Source: Nectonema munidae (Eukaryota > Nematomorpha > Nectonematoida > Nectonematidae). Taken from it: a stretch of DNA of 64,000 nt. The stretch covers positions 1,066,001-1,130,000 of the forward strand of contig JAUIRK010000142.1 in NCBI GenBank assembly GCA_030549495.1. The letters are read 5' to 3'. Every line of letters begins with the position of its first letter. Positions within the stretch are counted from its first letter, which is position 1. A model generated the notes under the pieces. That model was not told the origin of the DNA. It saw only the letters and a program-made list of their open reading frames with translations, and made no database searches. Shown one piece after another: positions 24,201 through 34,678 of the stretch. A program made the position numbers and the translations under genes.

Positions 24201-27200
24201 TATGTTTTGGTTTCTCTTTCTCCGTTGCAAGTTTTATCTGATGTCTGAGGTTTTGATCGATTTTCTTCTGTTACTGTAATTCATACCTTGTTAAATCCCT
24301 GTAAAATACATTGGCTTGGGTAAAAATGGAATTTAGGGAAAAAATTTAGGTAAGTTGAAATTATTTGGGAGAGTTTACAAATTGTATCCTTAAATTTTCT
24401 ATCAATGTATTCTTTTTTTTATATAGTGATTTTTTAGACGAAATGAATTTTTATATACTTCTGTTCGTGAAAACGAGACCAAATTATAAAACGCGATGAT
24501 ATATGTAATGGCTAAAGTTATTGGGCCTACTCAAGGGTATTCCTAAATTAGTTCCAGCTTAAAAATTTCAATTTTAAAAAATATGATGCAAATAAGATCC
24601 ACATTGTTAAGTGTATTTTCCTTTCGTTTTCTACAAAGGAGTAGTGTCGGGGTAAACTTATGAATTTTGGGGCGATGATTTCGGAAGTTCGGTGAAACGC
24701 CTGTTGCAATTCATTTTAGACCGTGGTTCCCATGAGGGGTGCTTTGAAAATTTACGAATAAAAGTATTTGGTATTATTGGGGTGTGAGTAAGGTTGGTTA
24801 GATGCTGGTTTCCATAACTCAAGGTCTTGGGTTCGATTCCGTGCCAAACCTATTTCCGCATAGTTCGATACAAGCGGTGCAATTGTGCCTTCTCGATGAA
24901 AACACCCCACGCGGTATCTTTACCTTTATTTGGTATTAAATATTTTGTATAATTTATATGATAGTTTGCTTCTGTAAAATAATCTATCTAAATAAGTATA
25001 ACTTTTAGGATCATAAAAAGTTTAAAATCTTCTTTCCACTATTCCGGAGTCACTAAACTAATTTTAATCGTTATTATCACAGATTGTATGGTAGAAAATG
25101 TTACCAAAAAATAAATCAATCTGAACAAAATATATTTTATAATTAAGACTCCTTTCCTTCAAAAATCTCTTCTGATTGAGTAAGAAATGTCTGCGAAACA
25201 GCCATTTAAAATAATAATCAGCAGCTTCAAAAGCGCTGAAGCATTGCAGCAAAGGCGCGCCCATTTTTTAAATGATTGAGGGAGTTGATTGCACTTTTTT
25301 TATGTTTTATATAGAAATTTATTTTATAAATTTTATTTTTTTTATTTTTTTTTATTTAAAAACTAAAAATAGTTTTTTTTTATTTTTGTAGCAAAAATAT
25401 TCTATTAAATGGATTTTTTGATCGATGGACAAAGGTGATGGTTTTGGGAACGTGATTGAAAAAAGGCGCGATAGCGTGGACCAGTTTGAGAATTAGTGCT
25501 TAAAAGGAAACCGTTTAAAACGTATTTATCTTTGATAGTGGTCTTGCAAGGCCGTAGAAGACAACAAAAATAATAACGAAAGTTATATGAAACATAGAAT
25601 GCATAGACGTGGTTTTGCGAGCGAGCCTATTACATTTCTTATCTACAAAATCAATGAAGCTTAAAAATTCTACTTCTATTCAAAAAAAGACTTACTTTGA
25701 AACATTCGGCTTTTATCGTGATTCACCGTAACTAAATTCGCTCAATATTTTTTCGCTTGACCGCTTACAAATTCACTTTCATGGAACTCCTTTTTAGAGT
25801 TCTTTGTCAAATACGAATTAAATGAGTATAACTTTCACCTTTCTCCACGATTATTCACGTGCGATATATTAAATTGTTACTATTTTTGCCCACTATCTTA
25901 TAGTCTTCTCACTCCTCCAGATTCAACTTGCAACTGGGGGCAAAAAAAGTTTCGAAATTTTCAGACCATATCTATACAGGAACTCGCAATTTTTGCGACC
26001 AAATGTTTGATTTTTTTTTCAATTTAAAGCATTTGTTCTGCTAAACTTTTTCCGCTTCAATTTAATTTCGGTATATATGTTCTTTAAGACATCCTTTCTG
26101 GGTGTCGAATATGTTGACGGGAATCCGGGTCCAAATTTTTTAGGAACCTTTAGGATGAGACCTTCTTGTGAGGACAGGATAAAAATGTTTGACATATGTA
26201 ATTTCACACTTGTTAAGGTTAAAATATATTTTTTGTCCTTAGGAAAAATTTATTTTCTTATTTTTGTATCTCTCATCATGCTGATTCCGAATATGGCAAT
26301 TATTATGATCATATTTTTAAATTAATTGTTTTTTCTAAAAGTTCCTCTAAATTTCTTTCTCTCAAAATTCCTCTTAAATTTTTTAATATACATATTTAAA
26401 TTTCAACCACTGAAGATGATAAAAAAATAACCTAGATTTTGCATATTAACAAAAATGGTATATGTTTGATAAGTTTGGGAGTAAATGTCGATAAACGCGT
26501 ATTTCAGGGAGTACCCTTGCCAATTTTTCGCATGTTTTGACGGTTATGACGCAGATGCCTGTAAAGAATTGAATAATGGGCATGGATGTTTCATTTAATT
26601 ATTATTTACACATTTTAAACGTATCAAAGATATCCCTACTTTTCGCCAAAATAGAAATACCCAGTAGATCGCTTATGACGCCGATATCAGGGTCCAAGCG
26701 TTAAAACGGATCTACAGGAGCGTTAAATCGAGGAGAGTTAAATTTAGTATTTACAAAGCAAACTTTAATTTTTATTCTCCTTTGTACAGCTCTTGGACAG
26801 TGGCTTGATACGCACCTTATCCAAGATTTTGTTGTTGGGAAAGAAAAAGCTAGACCTGATTTGCATCAAATTGCTCAATTTGGCCGTTCTTTTCAATGCG
26901 GATCTCTCTTCTCTGTGCAATGCGGAAATCGTTGAACGTCTTTTGAGTTACGTCATTTCTGAAGAATGCAAAAAGAAGCAAATTCTGCAACTGATACACA
27001 CACTCGTCTCAATTCCTCTCATTGCGAATGAATTCGGCAAGAATGGAGCTGTCAAGCTCTTTCTACGACTGCTACAAAAAACCGAATTTTCTTCCTATCG
27101 TCAGCACGTCCTTTCCATCTTGTATCATTTGTGTCGGGAAGTGACGAATCGTGGCCGAATGCGAGAGTTCCAGGGCCTCAGCCTCTACCTCCTACTCATG

Positions 27201-30200
27201 GCGCAGGAGGAGTACAAGTGTCACTGCATTCAAATCCTCGAAACTCTTTTACTCTTTGAGCAGAATGAAAGCGCAAAGTTGTATTTGTGTGATAATTCCT
27301 TAGTTCGCACATCCTCTTCTCTACTCCACTTCGCCTTACAAAATCCTTCATATTTCTTCTATGAAAATTTAAAGCATGCTCACCAGCTATTGTCTTATTT
27401 CGAATTCGCTTCGGAAAAACGCGTAATTTCACGACAAACAGCGACGAAATCAACGCGAGTTTGCGCTCAAAAGAGTTACGTAAAGTGTTGTTCTAGGAAT
27501 GCCTCTCTGAGTCCAACTTTGAGCAATGCGTCAACCTCTTCCTCAGATGTCAATTACAGCCAGCACTCCCCTTTTGACTTTTCTTCGCCAGAAGAATGTC
27601 CCTCTCTCTCGTCAAAATCTCCCATTTCATCTCCACAAGCGGGTGCTATCGCTTGTTCTGACGACAATGACTGTACGCACACGCTGCACAAGACGTTTGG
27701 CACAGCGTCTCAGAATTTTTCGCGCCACACGCAATGCACCTCCTGTGAAAGGGTTTGCGGAGAAGTGATTCGCGAGCAAGTGGACAAGATGAAGCACCAC
27801 TTTCCCCTCTTTTCGCAAGATGAATGCAAATTGTGTTCGCCTCCAAGAAGTCAAATCGTGGAGCGAGTGTTGGACATCTTTCTCATGGTTGCTCGCTTCA
27901 CCGATCCTAGGATGTATCTCATTCCTGAAATGTTTCAAGCTTTGGTCCTGTGCTTTCAACAATCTCCCGTGATTGAGCAAAAAGTTTCGCAAATTCTTTT
28001 TCGTCTGCTTCAATGTGATATATGCTTCGAGCGTTTGTTTTGCGCCAAATTTCCTGCCCTAATTTTTTCGTCGATCTTTGAAATGTTCATTTCACAGAAG
28101 TGCAGTCTGTGCATATACAAAATCGCATACTTTTTCCTCTTCTTGTCCATGTTTTCTAATCTTGCAAATTCTGATTTTTGTTACCAACTCTTTTTAAAGT
28201 CCCCTTGGATGGAACACAAAAGACATGTCCCCACTGGCATTCAAACATCCCTTCAACTAATCAACATTCTTTTTATAAGCAAGTAAAATATTCTTTATTT
28301 TTTTCTGAATTAATCAATTCCAATAGTCTTTAAGAGATCTACTATAAACAACTTTTTTGGTGGGCTGTAAATTTTTTTTAATTTGTATTAATAAAATTAA
28401 GATCCCGAACTTTTTTGATTTGTGCTTCAATTTTTGTTTTATAATTTTTTGAGACAAAAAATGTTTGTATAAATAAATGCTCATTCTATAAAAGTAAAAG
28501 GTAAAAGAATTTTTATTAGGAACGTCTTCTTAAACTCTGAATTCAAGAACACAAAAAAACATTGCAAAATTCCTCTCTTCTAGCACCTTACCCACAAATC
28601 CTTCAGAAATGATAGAATATATTCACAGAAAGCCATCTCACAATTTTCCTACTGAAGATCCTGTCATACTACAAAACACCGTCCACAGAAATCTTAATTT
28701 TTTAGAATCCTGATTCTCACACAAACATACATACTCGATCAACCACAAAACACCCTTCTCCTACGTGTACCTTATTTTACGCAAACCCTGAAGCTTTTTT
28801 TTGTTCACAAACCATTTCTTCATTATTCAACTCCACATCTACGTTTGGTGAAGCTTGATTGCTGAAAGTTCCTAATAAAAATTCTGTTACTTTATATTTT
28901 ACATCCTTATAATAATGCAACATCCTAATTTTAACACAATATATATTCCCTCGGAAAAAGGATATATATGAAACAGATATTGCTTAAGTGCAACCTTCAG
29001 GTCTTGAAGATATTCGAGTACAAATGAATATCCTTCTTCGCACGATGAAAAAGGGGATTATGTAAAAGTTTTCTTTGATAACCTATATTTTGTTTTAAAT
29101 GCTGTCATATGTGCCGTATATTTTATAAGTTGTAAATTTGGCTTTATTCAATGAAGTTGGGCAATGCATACTTTTGATGTATTGTATAAATGCAATTTCT
29201 GATGATTTTATATTTTCTAAAAATGAAACTATTAAATTTTTGAAAAAATGGCGTAGTAGAATGCCAAATCGCTTATACTGTGATTAGACCACGCAAATTA
29301 TCAAGAAAATTTGCAAATTATTTTAATTTGTATGCACATAGTTAAAACTGATAAATATAATAAAATTTATGATAAATATGAGAAAATTTGCAAATTATTT
29401 TAATTTGTATGACATAGTTAAAACTGATAAATATAATAAAATTTAAAAGTTAGATAAAATGTGAGTGTTCTGCGCATGGTTGCGGAGTCGAAGTCGGTGG
29501 AAGTGGATCTTTCTACGAGAAGTTGTTATTCTATATTGTTCAGAGATCATCTTTTTGTGTGTTCTATTTCCTTACTCTTTGATTACATGTAGTGGAATGC
29601 ATGCGATTGCTCTCATCTAGTAGACTTCCTCAATATGAAAGGCTTATTTTTGGGAATTTGTTTTGATACTTTCAAAGCATCTTGTTCATCTTCAATAATT
29701 TTTTTTCTGTAATACAGGACTATGTATTTGTCTTACATAGGGAAAACAGAATATATGATAAACAGCAGTATTTTCATACCATATGTCAAATGAAACTTTT
29801 TAGCTCTCGAATCATTGAGTCGGATTTACGGAGTAATCTTTAAGGAAGATTTGCTAGACGCTTCTTTTTCTTTTTTTAAAAAATAACTCATAATAAATTC
29901 TCTTTTTTTAATACTTTTTTTTGTGTTAAATTTTTTTAAATTATGAAAGTTGAGTCAAAGTCATGTTATAATGGAATTATGTCAATAAATAAATCAAAAA
30001 ATAAGAAAAATTGACAAAATTAATGTTTGCTGGAATAATTATAATTGGGTTAGTCGATATTAAAATACATATGTAGATTAGATTCAGAATTGAAATACTG
30101 AAGTAGAAGTCAATTGATCATTTGTATAATAATCTTCAAGTTAAGACATTTTCTCTAAACTAATAATAAAGTCAATGATTTTTGGTATGCAGGAGTCCAA

Positions 30201-31204
30201 TTCGGAGTCAAAACTCCTTATAGTGTCGGAATCCACAGAATATACTATTTTGACTTTGAAAAGATTGAAGCTTTTAATGATATCAAGTTCCTTTTTTTCA
30301 AAGCTCTGTATATGGTAGTATGTATATATATATATATATATATAATAAATTCTCTTTTCAGTTCTTTTTTTGTGTATAAATCGCGTTCACACAACTCATT
30401 TTCATAAATTACTTTAGATGCCGTGTTTCGATGCGAAGAGGCTTTTTCAAGCGCAACAAATTGAAAACGAATCTCCCCTCAATCTTGGAATCCTTCTCTT
30501 TGAAGGACTTGAATCACTTGATTTGTGCATTCGTCTTTGTGCAATCTAACGTTGATTCAAAGGACTTATCCTTCACTAATCTTTCCATTTCACTTACACA
30601 AACCCGCTGCAAACTGAAGCTCAAATCCACGAAAGAGTATTCCGCCACCATCTTCGTCCTGATAAATTCGGCAAACAACCTCTCTACATTCAAAGTTCCT
30701 GAAGCCTTGATTTCGTCTTACTCCCCAGTCTTATCTTTGATGCTGGCGAATTCTTCCTTCAAGGAAGGAAAGAGCAAAGAAATCACCTTGCAAAACACGA
30801 GAAATGAAACTCTCCTCACCTTCATGCACTTTTTGCACCAGTGCTCCTACTGCCAACACATAAAAAGCGCGAAACTAACAGACCTTTTGAACTGCGCCAA
30901 ACTCTGCGACCAGTACTTTGTGGCTGAAGGCATAAGAGTCGTCGTGTTTCAGGCCTTGTGCAGACGCATTCTGCGCAGCCCTTCCAAACTCAAGACTGTG
31001 CACTCCTTCTTCTCTGTGCACTGCCTGTCTGAGCTCTTGAAAAAGTTGTACTTGTTCATTTTGTGGGAATTGCCGTTTCGCTCCTACACTAAAGACATTT
31101 CCCCTTCCTCACATCTCACACATGCACTTTTGAGTATCAGGCACGACCTCCCGGACTTCTATTCACACCTTTCTTCCATATACCAGATGTGTCTTTTTCT
31201 TTAA
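14930..31204 (+). CDS. ARMC5: ARMC5 orthologue (armadillo repeats + BTB), multi-exon
   Basis: ARMC5 is a Cullin-3 ubiquitin ligase adaptor; in mammals it targets the largest RNA polymerase II subunit. Five exons are identified: 14930-15208, 21487-21599, 23281-23394, 26790-28282 and 30418-31204. Phases join correctly for all but the first gap. Exon 1 ends in phase 0 but the exon at 21487 needs one preceding base, so a short exon (encoding the end of the first armadillo segment) is missing from my model. Order of domains is that of ARMC5: an N-terminal armadillo start, a run of armadillo repeats, a Ser-rich linker, more helical repeats, then a divergent BTB ending the protein. The identified exons give about 930 residues, close to the human length. 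Introns are long and full of transposons. A poly-A signal follows at 31254. Confidence 0.8.
15581..15592. repeat. C homopolymer inside piggyBac end
   Basis: A run of about 12 C just inside the terminal repeat. The related copy at 190 has a G run in the same relative position, so the homopolymer is a feature of the family that changes length and orientation. Confidence 0.6.
15960..16500. repeat. Tandem repeat, about 150-bp period, 3-4 copies
   Basis: The landmark TTGCGGTTTA recurs at 16041, 16191 and 16342, each followed by CTGTCTC and gagaacatt, then aacaaatcaacaat and an ATTTAGAATTTGAAA-like block. Copies differ at many positions, so the array is old. It lies inside the piggyBac element. 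Confidence 0.75.
17230..17950 (-). pseudogene. piggyBac transposase relic
   Basis: Minus-strand reading gives, through several frames, RGRNLTIDRLYTSIEIADWLY (17765-17700), KSKGKKNVLVLTS-like and GITVDDEKSKLAIF (about 17490-17440), then KGGTDMVDQRIRNYST and KTKNGQ/WTVAAFSYLLDTARVNAF (17430-17320). These are the conserved blocks of piggyBac transposases, including the GGVD-type catalytic segment (here GGTDMVDQR) and the KWT...SYLLD helix. Many stops; the N-terminal half is not recognisable. Confidence 0.75.
20050..20360 (+). pseudogene. Merlin transposase scrap in ARMC5 intron
   Basis: The frame from 20052 contains LLSAIISDKWVSYNNIEG and THQTVHL, matching the Merlin block TIISDKWRAY..I. After about 110 unrelated bases another short match follows near 20300-20345 (VTHTQTMKSFWHLYKM), equivalent to HTNTIESLW.H.K. 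The gap suggests a small internal insertion; it contains TGTCAAAAAAGGAGTTTGA, which recurs at 20615. The copy is dead. Confidence 0.65.
21218..21241. repeat. Perfect 10-bp hairpin
   Basis: CTAGGAAGAG, loop TCTT, CTCTTCCTAG. It is in the ARMC5 intron about 245 bases before an exon. A minus-strand frame around it (about 21230-21388) is open for some 53 codons but unrecognised. Confidence 0.6.
21487..21599 (+). CDS. ARMC5: ARMC5 armadillo exon
   Basis: The acceptor tactttttag precedes 21487 and the donor GTATGC follows at 21600. The exon encodes LMRQHLDNEIWHQGFRLLAN, continuing LSLDAKHARFISENCD. This aligns with the human segment [20 protein letters not shown] followed by EPESCGDIHCAGA, an armadillo repeat. 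It begins in phase 1 and ends in phase 0, matching the next exon exactly. Confidence 0.75.
21677..22358 (+). mobile_element. Inverted-repeat unit carrying a Penelope-type GIY-YIG frame, copy 1
   Basis: The left arm (21677-21766) and right arm (22249-22358) are inverted copies. They share GTTTTTATTTGGAACAAAA..., TTTCGCTTCTT, ATGAAGTAGG.GATGAC.GA and GATGTATACGG, with a roughly 20-base extra in the right arm. Between them is a 146-codon GIY-YIG frame. No reverse transcriptase is present. A diverged second unit with the same outer motif (TTTTTATTNGGAAC) lies at 28501-28890. I see no clear target duplication. Confidence 0.7.
21744..22184 (+). CDS. GIY-YIG endonuclease domain of Penelope-like element
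   Basis: The open frame of 146 codons matches the C-terminal nuclease of Penelope-like retroelements. VKCDSCTCVYIGRTQRPLKL holds the Zn-binding CxxC and the YIG box. RMHEHQNN follows with the conserved Arg and His residues, then HRFSIDNPIILQKS and FLESWHSHKH with the C-terminal Glu and His pair. In full elements this domain follows an RT and cuts the target. Here no RT precedes it and the inverted repeat reaches into the start of the frame, so either a 5'-truncated copy gained inverted ends or the nuclease is mobile as its own unit. The frame has no stops, so the insertion is fairly recent or maintained. Confidence 0.7.
   Translation: MMTDDVYGITVIAKSNYQPVSHTTLWNLKRIFNEKNVINRVKCDSCTCVYIGRTQRPLKLRMHEHQNNINKFLSSDILPSNPSEMITHIANYPSHRFSIDNPIILQKSLPENLPFLESWHSHKHKDSTNSNLLKPLLTYTSYLHYY
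23281..23394 (+). CDS. ARMC5: ARMC5 armadillo exon
   Basis: The acceptor tttattttcattcag ends at 23280. Thirty-eight codons, phase 0 to phase 0, encode VVKMFNYVFSKVESEEVCIK then HGLRFLSIMCQHSRCCKK. This aligns with the human VPLLVESLTACQDSQCLQ and ALRNLADSPQHRLAL. The donor is AAG|GTTCTC, a weak site. The next exon joins in frame as CCKK|LLDSGLIRTLSK. Confidence 0.75.
24765..24938 (+). repeat. tRNA-derived SINE with 12-bp target duplication
   Basis: The insert 24777-24926 is flanked by exact direct repeats TATTTGGTATTA (24765-24776 and 24927-24938). Near its start is a degenerate A box (GTAAGGTTGGTTAGATGCTG), and 24831-24841 is a perfect pol III B box, GGTTCGATTCC, in tRNA-like spacing. The tRNA-like head is followed by a unique body (caagcggtgcaattgtgcc, gatgaaaacaccccacgcgg). 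It is about 150 bases. It is a SINE in an ARMC5 intron and not a functional tRNA gene, because the head cannot fold as a proper acceptor stem. Confidence 0.8.
26790..28282 (+). CDS. ARMC5: ARMC5 large armadillo/linker exon
   Basis: The acceptor ctcctttgtacag ends at 26789, with 497 codons plus two bases. Residues 1-180 are armadillo-type helices (LLDSGLIRTLSKILL, ICIKLLNLAVLFNADL, NGAVKLFLRLLQK, HVLSILYHLCREVTNRGRMR). The last corresponds to the human [20 protein letters not shown], a diagnostic ARMC5 match. A Ser/Cys-rich low-complexity linker lies around residues 230-320, then a further helical repeat region (VERVLDIFLMVARF, CFQQSPVIEQKVSQILFRLL). The donor is CAA|GTAAAA at 28283. An apparent stop at 28284-28286 is intronic. 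The frame joins the BTB exon in phase 2. Confidence 0.85.
28501..28890 (+). mobile_element. Inverted-repeat GIY-YIG unit, copy 2 (decayed)
   Basis: The arms are GTAAAAGAATTTTTATTAGG continuing AAC (28501-28523) and its inverted copy at 28868-28890 (one mismatch). The interior reads, with breaks, NPSEMIEYIHRKPSHNF, EDPVILQNTV and NLNFLES. These match copy 1 residues NPSEMITHIANYPSHRF, DNPIILQKS and NLPFLES. Only the C-terminal half of the nuclease is left. The outermost bases share TTTTTATTNGGAAC with copy 1, so both belong to one family despite strong divergence. Confidence 0.65.
29305..29444. repeat. Tandem duplication, 77-bp unit, two copies
   Basis: The unit from 29305 (gaaaatttgcaaattatttt) repeats from 29382 nearly exactly through ataataaaattt. 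It lies in the ARMC5 intron; near identity suggests a recent duplication. Confidence 0.8.
30322..30345. repeat. TA microsatellite
   Basis: A run of TA dinucleotides about 75 bases before the last ARMC5 exon. Confidence 0.75.
30418..31204 (+). CDS. ARMC5: ARMC5 last exon (BTB domain)
   Basis: The acceptor aaattactttag ends at 30417; the exon starts in phase 2, completing the Lys codon split from 28282. Residues from about 70 on form a divergent BTB: ATIFVLINSANNLSTFKVPE, then SSYSPVLSLMLANSSFKEGK. TLLTFMHFLHQCSYCQHI matches the human WPVLHHLHGCRGCGAAL. CAKLCDQYFVAEGIRVVVFQ follows. In ARMC5 this BTB binds Cullin-3 and dimerises. The stop TAA is at 31202-31204. Codon use is GC-richer than the flanks, as in the other exons of this gene. 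Confidence 0.85.
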
Positions 31205-31253
31205 CCGCCATTTCGATGTTACCATTTCCCAAGAGCAAAAATCGAAGCGAATG

Positions 31254-31259
31254 AATAAA
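31254..31259 (+). terminator. Poly-A signal of ARMC5 orthologue
   Basis: AATAAA 50 bases after the stop codon, followed by a T-rich stretch. Confidence 0.6.
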
Positions 31260-31789
31260 ACTTGTACTTATTGCTTTAAAAAATAGGTAACTGAGAGAAG
31301 TGAATTGCGAGAAAAATCCACCGAATCAAGCCTGAACATCACTAGAATCTTCTCTAGTGCTTACCCGAACATTCAACATAATCTATCCAAGTTACATATG
31401 ATTTGCAATACGAGAAATAGTTTTTCAAGCAAAAAATGATTACCAAAACTGAATTTATTCTAAAGAACCATTTTGGCTGTTGACCAGGGTAATTTGAAAG
31501 TCATTTTATTCAAGAAAGACTTTTTTTATCTTTTATATTCATACACTATCATCGAGATTAAAGTACTCTTATGAATAATAGATTTAATGAAAAGAAAAAA
31601 AAATTTTGATTTTTTTTAAAAAGATATGTTTGCTTGAAAAACTTTATATTAACCAAAAATTATTTTTTCCATTTTTTTTATATCATTTTAAGTGAAATTG
31701 TTTAAATTTTATTCTAAGATTTAAATTTTAAAAAAATATTTAGTTTTGACTTAATTTTTGTGTTAATATTTCAAAATTTCTTTAGAGCT

Positions 31790-32470
31790 TTCTTTTTAAG
31801 CGATCTTTTTTTGTCAATGTAAATAACTGTTCTTCTGGTACAAGAGAAGTAGAATGTGGGGTCCCTCAAAGATCTATTCTGTGTCCTTTTTTTTCTTACT
31901 TTATATCGATGATCTTTCAAAAGTTCTTGACCAATATTGTACTTAGCTCTTTTGTGCGGACGATGTTACTTTACTTTTTGATTTTTCATCTTCCGTTGTT
32001 AATAATTGCCTCGCTAGTATCGACAATTGGTGTACAAGGAACTGTCTTGCGCTCAATATAAAGAAATGCAGGTATATGCTTTTTTCTAAAAACTCGAATA
32101 ATACGGCAGAAGACTTGGTTATCAATAACACTCTTATTTCTAGAGTTAAAACAATAAAATATCTTGGACTCACTATATGTGAAAACTTATCCTGGATTAC
32201 GCATGTATCACAGTATCTGTGTCTCGCTATTATGGTATTTTTTTCAGCCTACGACACTCTTTGCCGCCTAACACCCGTAGGATACTATACTTTGCTGATA
32301 TCCATCCTCATCTTCTTTACTTAAATGTTATATGGGGAGGTTTCAATTAAGTATTTATTTATTGATAAACTGTTCAGAATACAGAAAAAATTTCTTTTAT
32401 TTGTCACTTGTCACCAGACTTCTCTTTTGCCTCCTTTTCTTGATGTTTATAGAATTAATATGTTAACCTT
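31790..32470 (+). pseudogene. CR1/jockey-like LINE fragment (RT palm to thumb)
   Basis: The + strand reads, with several frame changes, CGVPQRSILCPFFF, LYIDDLSKVL, then the remnant ADD box near 31955. DFSSSVVNNCLASIDNW, ALNIKKCRYMLFSKNSNN and TIKYLGLTICENLSW follow, then about 32340-32420 IDKLFRIQKKFLLFVTC and PFLDVYRINML. This is the palm-thumb region of a CR1/jockey-type RT; no endonuclease. The order of motifs parallels the fragment at 12.9-14.3 kb, but the sequences are not close. Confidence 0.75.
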
Positions 32471-32704
32471 AAGCTCATAACAAATTTTTTTTTTTGTCCC
32501 ACAGCTTTTTGCTGTGCTTTTTTATTATTTTTCTCGAAATATTTATTTATTGATAATAAAAAGGCACAAAATATAACAATCGTATATCACACACAAAAAA
32601 TAATCTTTCAGGGTGGGTAGGGTGGGAATTGAGAGAGCTGAGCGATACGCGAAAGGAAAAAGTAAAGAAGTGACCAACCGCTGGAGTGCTGAGCTATATA
32701 TAGT

Positions 32705-34678
32705 TTATGTATTTTCTCCTGTCCAGCGGCTGGCCCAATCTGCGAGGTTGTCATCTGAAGCCACAAACTTTAAGTTTCGTTTGATGGCTTCCATGAAATC
32801 TTCATCTTTAAGCGTGAGGATTTGAACCAGTTTGTGGATGGTATGATTGTTACTACCATATCCTCTGATTGCATAGATGGCTGCTGTGTTGTCAGAGAAT
32901 ATGGTAGTCTTTGTCATCTTGGCTGCCCAGATGATCGCTAGAAATTCGGCTACTTGTATGTTGTATCTTCTTTTGAGCTTTACGAAGAAGGATCCATTGT
33001 TTGTCCAAAGGCCGAGTTGGTTGGGAGTAGCGTCACAATGTACTGAATTACCATCTTCTCCAGTAGATTTGGTGAATTTCCATGCTTTGTCCACATCTGC
33101 AATGATGTATTTTAGAGTGTCCCAGTGAATTTCTTTCTTTGAGAGTATGTTGTATAACATCTTTGTGACCTTAGGTCTTCCTTTAGCTGTTCCCATGTAG
33201 TATGTGATAAATCCAAGTAGCTTTTGGGTAACCTTGGTTGGTGGATCACTTTCCATCATAAGTAACACCAATTTGCATGTAGCTTCTAGAATGAGACTTT
33301 TAGTGTTGTTGTTAATTGATAGTTTCTCTTCTTTGAAATCGATGTTGATTCCGAGAAAGGAAATTACTTGTTGTGGAGAGGTGACCGATTTCTTCATGTT
33401 TAAGACGATGTTGCATTCTTTGCAAAACTCTTGAAATGCAGTCGCCATCCTTTGCATCGATTTTTCATCCTTTGTAATTAGCAGGATGTCATCAATGTAG
33501 TATAATAACTTTATTTCAATGTCTTTATGACGGTTTAGGAAGGTATTGATTAAAGTTCCTAACGTGAATTGTAGAACTCCAGGACTGAAATTAGCCCCCA
33601 TGGGCAATCTTTGAAACGCGTACGTATGTACGCCACTTTTGAATGTAAAGAAGTCAGTATATGCATTGTTAATTTTGATCCCGTAGAACGCATTTCTAAT
33701 ATCGAACTTTGTTGCGAATTTGTAACCATAGCATAGGTACTTGAGGAGCATTACTGATACTAACTTGATGGGGTGTTTTTCGAATATGGTCTTTGTGAAT
33801 GAAAAATTTTGAATGAACCTTATTTCCATATTCTTTTTAGGGATGAGAAAGACGGGAGATGTAATTCTTGAACTTTTACTCACTTTAACAATACTGTGTT
33901 TAAGGAGTTCAGGTATAATTAACTCTTGGATCACTTGTCTTTGTGAGCTGGGTGCTTTGAAAAAGGAACTTAGCTTCCCAGCTTTGATGTTGTTAGTGAT
34001 TTTGGGTTTGTACCCATATAATAGGATCTTTTTGGCTTTGCTGTTGTGTAGATCTGGCGGAGCTGTCCACAAGGAGGATTTAGCTGAAAAGGATCTTTTC
34101 TCCCATGCTAAGTTTTCGTGAATCTTCTTTTGTCTGGGTGCATTGATTAGACAGCATCCGTGCGGAGATGGCTCTTCAGAGTCTCCTGTGTTGTTTTCTT
34201 CCGTAGGGTTGTCCCATACATCGGATAATAGTGTTGTAAAAATTTCTCTCCATACTTTGGGGGAGAACCGCTTGCGGTTTATGTTGTACTCGAATGTAGT
34301 GATGAGTCTCACTGTTTTCTCGTTAACATTAGGGTGTTGCTGAACTTTTTTGAAGAAATCTTCAACATCGGCGCCACTGTCTTCTTCTAACTCTTGAGTT
34401 TCGATAGGTGTGGGCGTAGAACTGATTGTCGGTTCTTGTTCGAGGATATCTTCATATTCAGGGCCGAAGACTGACGATAGGATCATGTGAAACTTGTCTT
34501 CAGGAATTTGTACCGGCGTTTGGTCTCCAAGGATGTCAGTGGCATCGGAGATCGAAGGAAAGACGAAGTCTTCTGTTAGATCTTTGATTAACGCCGTGGG
34601 GTACATAGCCTCTTCTAGTTCTCCTATGGTGGGAGATACCATCTTGGATGCCGTCAATGGTGGCAATTCATTGAGCAA
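32705..34678 (-). pseudogene. RT-RNase H segment of the DIRS-like fossil
   Basis: The segment has an acidic N-terminal extension, a reverse transcriptase in the middle (FDIRNAFYGIK, FQRLPMGANFSPG, LLYYIDDILLI) and a C-terminal RNase H (VHCDATPNQLGLW, TTIFSDNTAAIYAI, LKFVASDDNLADWASR). The order RT then RNase H with no integrase fits DIRS-like elements; hepadna- or caulimo-like RTs are the alternatives. It belongs to a fossil element and is described here only as such. Confidence 0.65.

Noticed and set aside
24781-24853. Possible functional tRNA gene
   Set aside because: The B box is perfect, but the head does not form an acceptor stem and the sequence continues into a SINE body flanked by a 12-base duplication.
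27196-28013. Minus-strand open frames up to 128 codons
   Set aside because: They overlap the large ARMC5 exon on the other strand and show no independent motif.
28284-28286. In-frame stop TAA apparently ending the large ARMC5 exon
   Set aside because: It lies inside the intron: GTAAAA begins at 28283 and the phase joins perfectly to the BTB exon at 30418.
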